Source: Phragmites australis
Lineage: Eukaryota > Streptophyta > Magnoliopsida > Poales > Poaceae
Assembly: GCF_958298935.1 (NCBI RefSeq)
Contig: NC_084934.1
Span: 5,148,501-5,212,500, forward strand
DNA: 64,000 nt
Direction: 5' to 3'
In this document: in pieces, positions 48,896 through 61,002 of the stretch
How positions within the stretch are numbered: position 1 is the first letter of the stretch
Layout: every line of letters starts with the position of its first letter
Program-made: the position numbers and the translations under genes
Notes under the pieces: model-generated
What the model saw: only the letters and a program-made list of their open reading frames with translations
Database searches by the model: none
What the model was told of the DNA's origin: nothing

Positions 48896-49138
48896 ATGGT
48901 GAACACAAAGAAAGATTAGCTTGGTAAAGGTACCAACAACAATAACAACAACATCCAGTAGATGCCTCTTCATATTGAAGAACAATTTTTAGAGACGCAG
49001 ACTCAGATCCTTCAAGGCATGACTCAGAATATAGAAAGTCTGCTACAGATTGTTGAAGCTCTATGTGCAGAAGACAAGCGTGGAAAGCAAGACAACAACT
49101 AGAAGAGGAGAGGATCAGCCACTAAAACTAGTGACAGC
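48896..49138 (+). pseudogene. Start of gag, truncated
   Basis: An ATG at 48,896 opens a gag-like frame that is stopped after seven codons. The same frame continues with an Asn run and QTQILQGMTQNIESLLQIV, a helical segment as found at gag N-termini. It is cut off at about 49,140, where copy 2 of the duplicated LINE segment begins. All remaining gag, all pol and the 3' LTR are missing. Confidence 0.5.
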
Positions 49139-49144
49139 CACTCA

Positions 49145-50399
49145 TTCAAAGGGTGGCTGCTGGGAAGACGATCGCTTGTTCATAGACCGGTACTCTTAAC
49201 TCTGTAGTAGCAGTACATTACATTGCTCGAGTTACTCTCAGGGCGTGTTATAACTTTTAACCAAATTCAAAGGTATCGGCATGTGTTCTTAAAATAAGCT
49301 ATAGCAAACTCCAATGATCTATGCGTACCCAAGTGGAAGGTGAGAATCACAATTCTGGTTAGGACAAATGACAATCAAATAGGAGTTTCTAAAATGCAGT
49401 ATATTCTAAATATAGAATGATACTCAAATAAGATTTTAGGACATGCATGTGTAATGCAATATGATTGTAATAACAAACCAGATAGTGTGGATTGTATGAT
49501 GCAAAGGACATAAACTTATTTTCCATTATCTAAAAAATGTGTTATGTCAATACCAAGATAAAAAATGTAAACACTGAATGGTTTGATATTAATAAAGATT
49601 ATGTTCTCAAAAGAATAGTGATATTGTTATAAACTTCTTTTATTTTAAGGAAGTTATTGACTTCTTGAAGTATTTAAATGCAGAGCCCAGTAAGTTCTAT
49701 TTACTACAACAATATCTCATATTCAGCCATACTTCTTTGGCTCTTCTGCATGAGTTATGACCTATGAGTCCCTCATTTAGTTCTTCTTATCCTCCTCATT
49801 GGTGGTATATAAGTGTCTCGAATGTGAAGGAGATGTATATGGAAAAAGACATGAGAGGTGCATATAGTGTAGTAAATGGTGCTGCCAGTTTTATATTCTT
49901 ATGTTTGCCTAATTTATTTTCTCCGACGGCGTGTTGCTTTGAAAGGTCATATTGTGTTCAAACGATAGAGGATATGTTGTGTTTCTTTTTCACAATTGAG
50001 TATTGTTTAGGTTTTGGAAGCATCAGGATCATCAGGTCTCTCGATGGTGAGATCATCAAGTCTGGATTGAGAGACCATCTGACACTTGGAATCCCTTTTA
50101 TCCTATGGTTATGGTATGACGGCAGCAGAAGAAAACTTATCTGCAAAGGAGTCTTGCTGCATTAGATTATGTGGTTAGCCTTGCTTAACCACCTTGAAAT
50201 GATGACACACGTTTGACGGAGGAAAAAGATAAATATTTTGGAGAGCTTTATTAACATCATGCGATATAGTGTTGAACAACAATTGAGAGCCGTTACTACG
50301 TTGCTGCATAATGGGACCAAGGAGTGTGGTGAATTTAACCCAAAATAGACAATGTGTCGATGAAACTTAAGGCCTTGAAAACTATGCCCATTTTTTCAG
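49145..50399 (+). repeat. Copy 2 of the duplicated LINE-derived segment
   Basis: Diverged repeat of copy 1. TGGGAAGAC...CAGTACATTACATTGCTC at the start, TGTAATGCAATATGATTGTA near 49,451 and GAGTTATGACCTATGAGTCC near 49,751 all match copy 1. The last matches are CTTGAAAA and TATGCCCATTTTTTC near 50,399. It lacks the ~890 bp that hold the zinc-binding region in copy 1. No coding capacity remains. Confidence 0.75.
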
Positions 50400-52500
50400 G
50401 CTGTATTGCTGGAAAACATTAGGTGTAACACCGGAGATAATAATTACCATAACCAAAAATTGTTTGCTTCCGGTTATAGCATTGTATTATATCTATTTCT
50501 TGTGTGTCGTTTTCCAGCGATCGACGCTTGACACATTTCCTCTTTCTTGGTCCAGTTAAGAAGTTGTCTATTTTTTAAAAAATAAAAAATTTAAAGCAAG
50601 AAAATGATGGTGCCATAACCGAAGAAGAATATGCACTTGACCGGAAATCTAATGATACTGTGAGATCAACTATAATATCCGGGGAAGCGGGTTCGTGACT
50701 GTGTAAGTGCCTATTTGTGGTACTGACGAATTAAATAAATGGTGTTAGTTTCATCCATCATAACAATTTTTCTTTCACTTCGTTCTTTTTCTGATTTCTT
50801 TTTCTATTCTCATTTTTTCCTCTCATTTTCAATAATTTTTTTTGAATTAATTTGTAAATGAAAAAGAGAGAGAATACCGTTCTGGAGAGAATGATCTTAA
50901 AAATCCTTCCGTGAGGAAAATCGTTAAAGCAATGAAGGAAATAAAAATCCTTTCGCAAAAGAATTTTCACCATTCAGCCATGGATATTTAACAGGGATCA
51001 TCGTACATCGTTTAGATCACAAAGGAAATCCATTGAGCATGATCATGAGAACGGAAATCAAATGAGAATGTCCAAGACTGAAAAGAAATTCTATGGACCA
51101 GTTCTTTGAGATTGATGCTTGGGGAAATCTAATGAGAGGGTCTGGCGATCAGCTCGATTGCTTGGTGGTCTGAGGGCTCGCTCGCTGGCTTGGTTTGAGA
51201 TGGATGCTCGGGAACACATGGTGGCAATTCGGATGCTGCTCAGGAAATCGGTTTGCAGCATCGTGGTATAGATTTTTTTTCCCCGACTGAAGGACATCTT
51301 TGATTCTTAGCATGTAGCAGTTGCCTCGTATTGGTTTTAACTGTTATTTGTTTTTTTTATGTATATGTGAAAACCTAAGTATGTGTTTCTTAGTTAATAT
51401 TATTTGTTGACAGTTACTCGGTTGAGGATTCAACGAGCACAAAGGAAGCATTTTGCACCTTAATGGTGCATGATAATTAGCACAGAATATGCACATTGCA
51501 CCATCTGCTACAGAAGAAAGCCATTAAAAGTTAAGCTAACTCCAAAGGGCATCTCTGAGCTATATAATGATACACAGCTAGTTGCGTGGCAATAAAAGAA
51601 CGCCCACACCTACATCCGGGCACTAGCCCGTAAGGGCGGCGCTTGCACGGCGCGAGTGCTCTAGCCAGCTCGTGTTTAAACCCAAGCGCTCGCATAAACA
51701 TACACGAAACGGGTGTGCACGAAACAGTCTCATTCGATCCCGTCTCCAAACAAGGCTGTGAAAATAGATCTTCCTGTTAGAAAAAATGCTCACGCCCGGC
51801 CATATACCCCGAGGCGAGCAGTAAATAGGCCACCTTTGCGTCTGCAAATAGTAACAAGAGAAGACTCCAATCACTCTGAAGCGTCGCATGGTTTTGTCCA
51901 TGTGTTGTGGACATGCATAGTTAGTTGCGGTCAAATGGAATGAACATGTTTTTTTTTTTATTATAACGACATGAATGATTCTAGATGTTTATAATTAAGT
52001 GTTTGAGGAAAGAAAGTATTAAATACTTTTATAACATTATATTTTTTAATTTAAATAAAGACTACAAATATTTAAATATAGTTAATTATCTTGTTAGCAT
52101 CACTATAAATAGTGATGTTAAAATAAGCACATGGTCCTTTATCTAAGCACCGCTTATACTTTCATTATACATGCTCTAAGATGATGTAGACACATGCACA
52201 CACAAGTGTGTCTCTATCACATATCTATAACTAATATCGCTGAAAGCACTCGTATATACGTAAATTATGAATATCAAAATTTAAATCTTGATAGGTAAAG
52301 TTATACTTCCGTGCCTTCACTACTACGCTAAGAGATGGTTACCGGAATAAGCATTCTGATAAATTCTGATAACAAGAAAGTACGGAATATTCCTGTCTTA
52401 AAAAACACTTCTTTTCTGAAAACAACAAGAACTACAGTATTTTCTTCCTTCTGAACTTACATACTGGACAGTTCAAAAAAAAATTACATATTGAGCCTCC
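50400..52500. other. Intergenic region upstream of RPL4
   Basis: No gene is recognised. A GC-richer patch at 51,580-51,900 reads partly open on both strands but has no motif. The rest is AT-rich, with MITE-like AT-rich sequence at 51,950-52,110 that is not assigned. Confidence 0.4.
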
Positions 52501-52504
52501 CATA

Positions 52505-52682
52505 CAGGCCCAGGCCGCCATTTCCCCACCAATCTCACCGTTTCCACCAGATCAACGGTCCAGATCTCTCTCACTAACCCCCCACACAAACCCTAGCCAA
52601 TTCCACCTATCTAGCCCTTCCCCTCCCGCCACGCCTCCAATCGCACCTCCGCCGCGCCGCCCCCAAAACCCTAGCCGCCGCC
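52505..52682 (+). promoter_or_regulatory. RPL4 promoter-proximal elements and 5' UTR
   Basis: GGCCCA (site II-type) lies at 52,507-52,512. Telo-box motifs AAACCCTA occur at 52,588-52,595 and again as AAAACCCTAG near 52,665, just before the ATG. Site II plus telo-box is the known signature of plant ribosomal-protein promoters, coupling expression to cell proliferation. The leader is pyrimidine-rich (CCTCTCTCAC, CCCTTCCCCTCCC types). The start has a GCCGCCATGG context. The transcription start itself cannot be placed. Confidence 0.7.
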
Positions 52683-54795
52683 ATGGTCGCCTTCAGCCGC
52701 CCCCTCGTCTCCGTCAAGGCTCTGGAGGGCGACATGGCCACCGACTCCGCCGGCCTGCAATACCCCGCCGTCCTCAACGCGCCGATCCGCCCCGACTGGG
52801 TCCGCATCGTACACAGGCTGCTGTCCTGCAACAAGCGCCAGCCCTACGCCGTTTCTCGCCGGGCTGGCCACCAGACGTCGGCGGAGTCCTGGGGCACCGG
52901 GCGCGCGGTGTCCCGTATCCCTCGTGTCCCCGGAGGCGGCACCCACCGCGCCGGCCAGGGAGCCTTCGGCAACATGTGCCGCGGAGGACGCATGTTCGCG
53001 CCCACCAAGATCTGGCGCAAGTGGCACCGCCGCGTCAATGTCCACCTCCGCCGCGTCGCCGTCGCCTCGGCCCTCGCCGCAACCGCCGTACCGGCCCTCG
53101 TCCAGGCGCGCGGGCACCGCATCGAGGCCGTCCCCGAGCTCCCCCTTGTCATCTCCGACTCGGCCGAGTCCATCGAGAAGACCTCCCAGGCGCTCAAGAT
53201 CCTCAAGCAGGTCGGCGCCTACGCCGACGCAGAGAAGGCCAAGGACTCCGTGGGAATCCGCCCCGGCAAGGGTAAGATGCGCAACCGCCGCTACATCAAC
53301 CGCAAGGGTCCGCTCATCGTCTACGGCACCGAGGGATCCAAGATCGTCAAGGCCTTCCGCAACCTCCCCGGTGTGGATGTCGCCAACGTCGAGCGCCTCA
53401 ACCTGCTCGACCTCGCCCCCGGTGGCCACCTCGGGCGCTTTGTGATCTGGACCGAGAGCGCGTTCAAGAAGCTTGAGGAGGTGTATGGAACCTTTGATGC
53501 GCCTTCGCAGAAGAAGAAGGGCTTCGTGCTGCCGAGGCCCAAGATGGCCAACGCTGACCTTGGCAGGATCATTAACTCTGACGAGGTGCAGTCTGTGGTG
53601 AAGCCACTCAACAAGGAGGTGAAGCGCAGGGAAAAGAGGAAGAACCCGCTCAAGAACGTGGCTGCCGTGCTCAAACTCAACCCTTACTTGGGCACTGCCC
53701 GCAAGATGGCCACCCTTGCTGAAGCATCCCGCGTCAAGGCCAGGAAGGAAAAGCTTGACTCCAAGAGGACCAAGCTTAGCCCGGTATAACTCTTTCTCCT
53801 TCCCCTCCATTTATGATGTGAATATGACTCAAATATGATCACCAAGGTAGGAGATACGTAGTTCATTGCTTATTACTGTCACCATGGTACATTGATTTTA
53901 ATGTGAAAGTATTCTGTGTCAAAGTTTATTTCTTTTGGTTCAATTTTTAGGCTATTGTCATATGCTTGTTGTATTGTTTGGTTTTAGTTTGAGTCTTGTA
54001 TATTTGTAATGTTCCCCTTGTTTTATTGTTGGGGTTAATTGCTGTGCATTGATGTTATGTTCCACCATCGTACTATACCTAATTGCCTGTTTCCTATACC
54101 ATCAATATGTTGCTATTCATTCTATGTGCTTTAAGTAAACTTTGCTTGTTACATTACTTTTGTTCTATCTCTGTATCCTGTAGAGACCTTTTAGGTGATA
54201 TCTAGTTGTTTTTCTTAAAAATAAATCGTGGTATGTTGGGACTGGGGGGATATTTCATTTCATATTCATGGAGGTTTTGACCATTTGTTATGCAAGTTCG
54301 TAGGTGTTTATGTTTAATTTTTAGTTTCCTTTCATGTTGATATTAATCTTTTGAACTGGCAACACTTGGACTATGGCTTACTAGAGTATCTGTTCAGATT
54401 AATGATTTGAAGGCAGCATTTGGAGTACTGATAAGTGATAACCGGAATCCATGTTAATATTTGGTTCAGATTTGAATTATATCCCAAATTTTTGGTATCC
54501 ATGTAACCCTTTGGTACCTTCTTGTCTTGAGTTTTTGGTTTCAGAAGCAATATTACAAAACTGCCTGATATCCATATAACTGTTTGTCCTTCTATATTTA
54601 AGATGCTGATCATGTGTCATGCGGTATGGCATTTGTTTGGTAAGCTTTTTAGTAATGATCTTCTGTTGATTTTTGCTGTAGGAGGAAGCTGCCAAGGTTA
54701 AGGCTGCTGGAAAGGCATGGTACAAGACCATGATCTCAGACAGCGACTACACAGAGTTTGAGAACTTCTCAAAGTGGCTTGGCGTGACACAGTAA
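52683..54795 (+). CDS. RPL4: 60S ribosomal protein L4 (uL4)
   Basis: Two exons, 52,683-53,783 and 54,682-54,795. They are joined in phase 0 across an 898-bp intron (CCCG|GTATAA donor, TGTAG|GAG acceptor) to give 404 aa, the usual plant length. The product is a structural protein of the cytosolic large ribosomal subunit. Its long loop, about residues 50-118 ([42 protein letters not shown]), lines the peptide exit tunnel. The globular L4 part follows ([34 protein letters not shown]), then a Lys-rich eukaryote-specific C-terminus ending [12 protein letters not shown]. Exon 1 is very GC-rich at third positions, normal for grasses. It is intact and apparently functional. The pyruvate kinase gene lies 1.65 kb downstream on the same strand. 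Confidence 0.97.
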
Positions 54796-56444
54796 AGCAA
54801 GCAATCTAGTTAAGTTTTGAGTAGTGTCGCTGAACTTATCTGGAGAGGATTTATCATTCTGTTTTTTTTTATCCTGCTATCATCATAAGAAGTTACCTAC
54901 CTGTGGGATTTTGAGACCCAAGGCTGTCCGCTTTGTTAATGCGTTGCTGTGAGAATGGGCAGTTTCGAACCGGTTATCAAAATTATCCATGTGGTTTGAT
55001 TCAATGGCTTTGTGATGTTCTGTGCGTAGTGGTTATCTAAATCTTGTTGTCGCACTGTTGCATAGTGTTTGTGGCTTTTGAAGTTATCTCCGGGGGTTCT
55101 GAAATTTGTTGCTCCCTTGTGGAAATTTGTCCATCGGGAGGTGGTGAGTATCACAGGTCAACACCAGGACCTCTTTACTTTGAGAAGTTTCAGTATTGTG
55201 AGAACTTTTGATTAGCAAACACTCGATAGTTCTGTGCATGCTTGTCAATTCCATTTCGCTTTTCTTATTGATATGGAATGTCTCGGTCGTGACATTAGAA
55301 CATACGCATACTATATTTCTTTGATATAAATTTATATGTACGTAAAAAACTAGTTCATGCGACACCTAAATTGTGGTTGCGGTCTTGTTGCCAGAGCTGC
55401 GAATCAAATTCACTTCTGGCTGAAACCTGCGAATCAACGGCACAAACAAAATTCAAGCTTCAAACATAAGAATCAAAAGCTTGCAATTAGACAAGTAAAC
55501 GTCCAACATCAACGGATCTCGCTTCCAATCACCTTTCAACTTGGACACCAACACTTTACACTAAATTTTTTTGGCTTCCAACTGTAAACTAAAGAAAGCC
55601 AAACACTTTGCGCTGAGATTTTAAACTTTCTACTAAAATTCCAAGGTTTCAAATTAATGAGGGACGCTCCTTCTGTCTAGGCAGTGATGGATAAGCTTAT
55701 GCAAAACGCTAAGCAAGGAGCTACGCAAAGTAGAGGACTGGGAAAACATTAGCTTTATTTATTTTGGATAATCTAAGTACAAACTAGACTTAACTTTTTG
55801 AGAGTATAATCTAAGTGGAAACCAAAGAGTAAAAAGAAGAATATGTTAGTCTGTGAATAGTGACATGTCGAATGCTGTCCATACCATATATTATTGTTAG
55901 GAGGAATACATGTGATGACACACTAAGCCATTAACTAACTCACTTTAGTTCATCTGTGTATACATCTAAAGCAAGAAAACGATGTACTCTTTGCTTAAGA
56001 ATATAAGACGTGTTTTGTTTTAAAAAATTCAAATTTTATAAGTTTTAACCGATAATTAGTTAAATTATATGCATATTTAGTATATAAAATTTGTTTATGT
56101 AGATTTGTATTTTGAAGTATTTTAATATAATGTTGATTTTATAATACTTGACAACATATAATAATTTACAACATATCATAAGATAAATTAACGTTCAAAG
56201 TTTTCTTTCGATTACTTTTTAAAAATAAATCACACCTTAAATTTTTGAAGGTAGGGGCGGACGTGGCACAGCTCGACCTGCTGGACGTGGCACAGCTCGA
56301 CCACGTAGCGCAGACGTGGTACAGCGACGCCTCCACGTCAGCCTCCCGCGGCGACACACCCGAAGCGGAACCCGCCTCGCAATCTCCGCCCCCATCAAAG
56401 TCACACGCCACAGCATCTCCCTCCACTCCCACTCCGCCGTCACC
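54796..56444. other. RPL4 3' UTR, intergenic DNA and pyruvate kinase promoter
   Basis: RPL4 3' UTR occupies the first few hundred bases. 55,970-56,240 is very AT-rich. It begins with TTAAGAATATAAGACGTGTT, which resembles Stowaway-type MITE ends, but no partner end or TA duplication was confirmed. A repeated ACGTGGCACAGCTCGACC pair (about 56,270-56,300) and other ACGTGG/CACGT motifs lie just upstream of the pyruvate kinase start, a possible bZIP-type (G-box-like) control region. Confidence 0.4.
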
Positions 56445-59400
56445 ATGGCCGCCGCCGCCGTCCACTCCCTCCTCCACCTACCGGCGGCCCTAATCCCTTC
56501 CCGCCACCCCGCTCCCTCCCTCCTCCGCCTCCCCTCCCGCCGCTTCCCCCTCCAGCTCCGCTCCTCCTCCTCCTCCACCTCCGCGGCCGACCTCACCGCC
56601 TTCCCCAGCGCCAATGGGATCCTCGCGGCCGAGCCCATCGACGTGGACGCCGCCACGGAAGCTGAGCTGCGCGAGAACGGCTTCCGCAGCACGCGCCGCA
56701 CCAAGCTCGTCTGCACCGTGGGCCCGGCCACTAGCGGCCCCGCCGAGCTCGAGGCGCTCGCCGTCGGCGGGATGAACGTGGCCCGGGTCAACATGTGCCA
56801 CGGGGACCGGGAGTGGCACAGGGACGTCATCCGGGCCGTGCGGAGGCTCAACGAGGAGAAGGGGTTCGCCGTCGCCGTCATGATGGACACCGAGGGCAGC
56901 GAGATCCACATGGGGGACCTCGGCGGCGCCTCATCGGCCAAGGCAGAGGTGAGACGCTATAAGTATAAACTGCTGTTCTGTTTTGGCTAGTCGTTGCGGT
57001 TTCCCAAGTGAACGCCTTCACTTAAACACTTCAACGTGAGCGATGAAATGTGGATGAGAGGATACGAGGTTGGGGTGCTACCATGTCTGCATTCTAGTAA
57101 TTCGTACTTTTATTAGGCTTTCAAAGTTGGAATTCATCAAAAAGTTGAAATAGCTGTACCTGCTGTTCGGTTTGGCTTGGCATTGCGGTGGTGAATGCCT
57201 TCTCTCATACTCGTTCGATAAAATGTGCACCTGCAATATGGATGAGGGGTGGTACCATGTCTGCATTCTAGTAATTTAAACTTTCATCTGACCTTGGATG
57301 TTGGACTTCACCAAAGAATTCTTCTCGAACGAAATGGCTTAGTGGATTTATATTTTGCGCTCATGTCTGAAGTTATTGAAGAAGCCAAGAAGGAAAAATA
57401 TTGCACATCTGTATGGAATGCTCTGCTGTGAAAATGCCAGTAGAATTCAAGATTTTCAGGAGTGGAGCTCCCTGCAAAATAATTCAAATAAAGAGCTTGG
57501 TAAAGATCACCACGTTTCGGATCTTTTGCATATTGTTAGCGACTCAGCGTACGCTGGGTATTGGTCAGTAACATACCAACCATATTCTATTAAAGAGATA
57601 GGAACTGAAAGAAAAAAACAACCCCACATGCATGGCTACTTGGATCATCAGTATTAGATTTCAATTCGGCAACAGAATCTTGTGAGGAAGGTATAATTCG
57701 AATTGACCTAGTGGATTGGTTGCATAAGTGATCAATTCAGGATGAGTGATCTTATAGAATCCCAATTTACCTTTTGGGAAGGTTCGAATTGCAATGAACT
57801 CCAACAAGGCCGATTCAGTATAGCTGGAAATGTTGTATCTGGTTGGTTCATCTGTAGGACTTGGCGTGTGGGGGTTTATTGCTTGGTTGAAGACTTGAAG
57901 TTAATGTGCATACTGGGTGCTCACAGATTTCTTCATCTCTTTTATTTGTAACGACATATATCATTTTAACTTTTAAAAATATAATTCATTTTAAGTTTTT
58001 AACCATATAATAAGAAGCTAGACTGTCCAGTCCAATGAAAATTCCTGGTTTTTCTTCAACCACATTAATTACTAAGTGATTTGGGTTTTCTTGTCGCCAA
58101 AATTTTCCTGCAATGATTAACAAAATGCCGTGACATCTGTTTGATTATGCAGGATGGAGAAATCTGGACATTTAGTGTTAGATCTTTTGAATCTCCTCTC
58201 CCAGAACGAACTATTAATGTGAACTATGATGGATTTACTGAAGGTTGTTTGAGCCGGCCTCTTTGTTGACATTGTTTAGTTATTGTTCTCTGCTGTAACA
58301 TAACTTATATATCCTACACAGATGTGAGAGTTGGTGATGAGCTTCTTGTGGATGGTGGAATGGCTCGGTTTGAGGTGATTGAGAAGTTAGGACCAGATGT
58401 TAAGTGTCGTTGCACAGATCCTGGTTTATTGTTGCCCCGTGCCAATCTTACATTTTGGCGGGATGGAAGTATTGTCCGTGAGAGGAATGCTATGCTTCCC
58501 ACAATTTCATCAAAGGTAAATTCATTAGCATGATAAATTTGGTGCTTTAACAGAGAAGATTGCAACATCTTGTGAAGCTATGGCATTGGTAATAGCACTA
58601 TGTTGGACTGATAACTTCTTTTTCTGTGAAAACCGAGATCAGTTCAAATTAACATGTATTATTTACTCAAAAACCTTACATTGTGCACTGAAACTCATTT
58701 GTGATTAGTTTATCAGCTATTTCTGAGAAAAGCTGCTACCAATTAGAGTCATTTAGTTGAGAAGTGGAATCTTCTAGAAGTAGATACTAATTTTTATAAT
58801 AATGCTGCTCCTTTTCTTGTGACAACTTGTGCAGGATTGGCTTGACATAGACTTTGGAATTGCCGAAGGTGTAGATTTCATTGCTGTTTCATTTGTCAAG
58901 TCTGCAGAAGTAATCAACCATCTGAAAAGCTACATAGCTGCAAAGAGCCGTGGCAGGTATTGGGATTTTATTTTATGTTGTCATTTAAGTTTATGTTCAC
59001 ATTAGTAAATAGCCTTTGGTGTTCCTGGAACTGTTCTGGATACTGTAGCCACTGTTGCGGGTTGATTCCTGGTCAGTTCTGGGTGATTACACTTACTGGT
59101 AGGATTGGGTGTGCAGCTATGCACCCTACCCCCAAAATCAACTCACCCAGGAACATACTGGTTTCTAAGTAGTTACTTAAACAGGGTGAGTCTGTATACA
59201 ACCTTTTTTCAAATAATGTTATGCAATAATATGATTCCAAGAGGAACAATATGAACTGCTTAAAATTATATTAGTCAGCCTAACTTGGTGTGATGGTTAG
59301 CCATATTACGGAATCCAGGTGCTTGCCAATCAGGGATTCAGCCAGTGACCAGCAGGTTTTCACTAGTTTCTTCATTCCTGGGTAAAGCCAGGTAGAACGC

Positions 59401-61002
59401 ATGCTATAGCAAACTAGCAATTCATTGGAATGCGAATTTTAGGTCAAAGGCTCCACTTCTATTGAAAGCAGTAGAATTTACTGAGGATACCGGATTACAA
59501 GTTTCAGACAGAGTGATTCTGCAAAGCATAATCTGCCGAACCAAAAGAATATTATTTGAAATGTGAATTTAAGCTAGGCTACTTGTTTCTATGTTATAAT
59601 TCTTCTGCACGCATTAAGAAAATTACCAGTATGTACATCCTAGTTTATAGTTGATTCACTAGTCAGTTTTAGTCATTCTACGGTCATATCAGTTGTTTTG
59701 TGGTTAAAACTGATAGCACATTGTGAAATATTGCATGAAGTCAACTAGCTTAAAATTTAAAAAGCAGTCTGATTTGTTGTTAGCATTTCTGAGGTCGATT
59801 TTAAATGCATTATTCTTCAATATCCCCTGTTGCCAATATTATCAAACTTGCTGAGTTTGCTTTAAAACTTAAATCAAATGGGCTTATACGTTACAAACAT
59901 CCAACAAAGCAAAGACCACATGTTCTTTTTTTCTAGAAATGAGATGGATACTGTATTTTTGAAATATTCCTTTCATTTCACTGAAACTTGTTCCATGCTC
60001 ACTCTTGTGCTCTATTGTGTAAGTCCAGTGATATAGCAGTCATTGCAAAAATTGAGAGCATTGACTCTTTAATGAACCTGGAGGAGATTATCAGAGCATC
60101 TGATGGTGCCATGGTAGCCAGAGGGGACATGGGCGCACAAATTCCCTTGGAACAGGTCCCCTCAATACAACAAAAGATAGTTAAACTGTGCAGGCAACTC
60201 AACAAGCCAGTCATTGTTGCTTCTCAGCTCCTGGAATCGATGATTGAGTATCCTACACCCACAAGGGCTGAAGTCGCTGATGTTTCTGAAGCCGTCCGCC
60301 AGCGTGCTGACGCACTGATGCTCTCTGGCGAGTCAGCAATGGGGAGATACCCGGATAAGGCTCTTAGTGTTCTCAGGAGCGTTAGCCTAAGGATTGAAAA
60401 GTGGTGGAGAGAGGAGAAGCGCCATGAGGCACTGGAACTTCAAGGTGTTTCGGCTTCCTTCTCTGACAAGATATCAGAAGAAATCTGCAACTCAGCAGCT
60501 AAAATGGGTAAGTACTGCCATTGGTTACGTAATGACTGCTATATATTTTTGTAGTCTTAGCAACTGACATAATGTATTCAGATGGCTTTGCTCTAGCAGT
60601 TTCCTATTATTACACATTATCATAACATAATTACTGACAAAACATTTCGATTTTCCATTGCACTTGAGCTACTTCTAATCATAACTAATTTGATTTGCAG
60701 CTAACAGCTTGGGAGTAGACGCCGTTTTTGTTTACACGAAGACTGGCCACATGGCCTCCTTGCTCTCGCGGTGCCGGCCTGACTGCCCCATTTTTGCCTT
60801 CACGGCTTCGACGTCGGTCAGGAGACGGCTGAACCTCCAATGGGGCCTCATACCCTTCCGCCTCAGCTTCTCCGACGACATGGAGAGCAACCTGAACCGC
60901 ACCTTCTCGCTGCTCAAGGCCAGGGGCATGATCCAGTCTGGCGACCTGGTGATCGCGCTCTCCGACATGCTGCAGTCCATCCAGGTGATGAACGTACCCT
61001 GA
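56445..61002 (+). CDS. PKP1: Pyruvate kinase isozyme A, chloroplastic (PKp alpha subunit)
   Basis: Six exons: 56,445-56,948, 58,153-58,243, 58,322-58,515, 58,835-58,956, 60,029-60,507 and 60,701-61,002. All have GT-AG borders and consistent phases, giving 563 aa. It converts phosphoenolpyruvate and ADP to pyruvate and ATP in plastids, feeding fatty-acid synthesis. Relatives act as alpha/beta hetero-oligomers. Residues 1 to about 60 are Ser/Arg/Ala-rich and poor in acidic residues, a plastid transit peptide. The kinase begins at [17 protein letters not shown] (80-96). Isozyme-A-type motifs NMCHG (116-120) and DTEGSEIH replace the common NFSHG and DTKGPEIR. The catalytic-Lys segment AKIESIDSL, the [12 protein letters not shown] metal/substrate site and [10 protein letters not shown] follow. 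The C-terminal domain ends [13 protein letters not shown]. The start ATG has a CACCATGG context. Introns 1 and 4 exceed 1 kb. Confidence 0.95.
56967..57325 (+). repeat. Diverged ~174-bp tandem duplication in pyruvate kinase intron 1
   Basis: ACCATGTCTGCATTCTAGTA occurs at about 57,079 and 57,253. The surrounding blocks also pair: CTGCTGTTCTGTTTTGGCT with CTGCTGTTCGGTTTGGCTT, and AAAGTTGGAATTCATC with GATGTTGGACTTCACC. The copies differ substantially, so the event is old. No transposon ends are seen. Confidence 0.7.

Noticed and set aside
52924..53445. Pro/Ser/Arg-rich plus-strand frame overlapping RPL4.
   Set aside because: An alternative frame of the same GC-rich exon, with low-complexity composition and no domain.
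52671..53810. 379-codon open frame on the minus strand opposite RPL4.
   Set aside because: It is a shadow of the GC-rich RPL4 exon 1, whose plus-strand translation is unmistakable.
53784..54681. Possible C/D-box snoRNA in the RPL4 intron (ATGATGT near 53,815, CTGATA near 54,429).
   Set aside because: No correctly spaced C and D boxes with terminal pairing could be found.
55960..56240. Stowaway-type MITE upstream of pyruvate kinase.
   Set aside because: One end resembles the family, but no opposite inverted end or TA duplication was confirmed.
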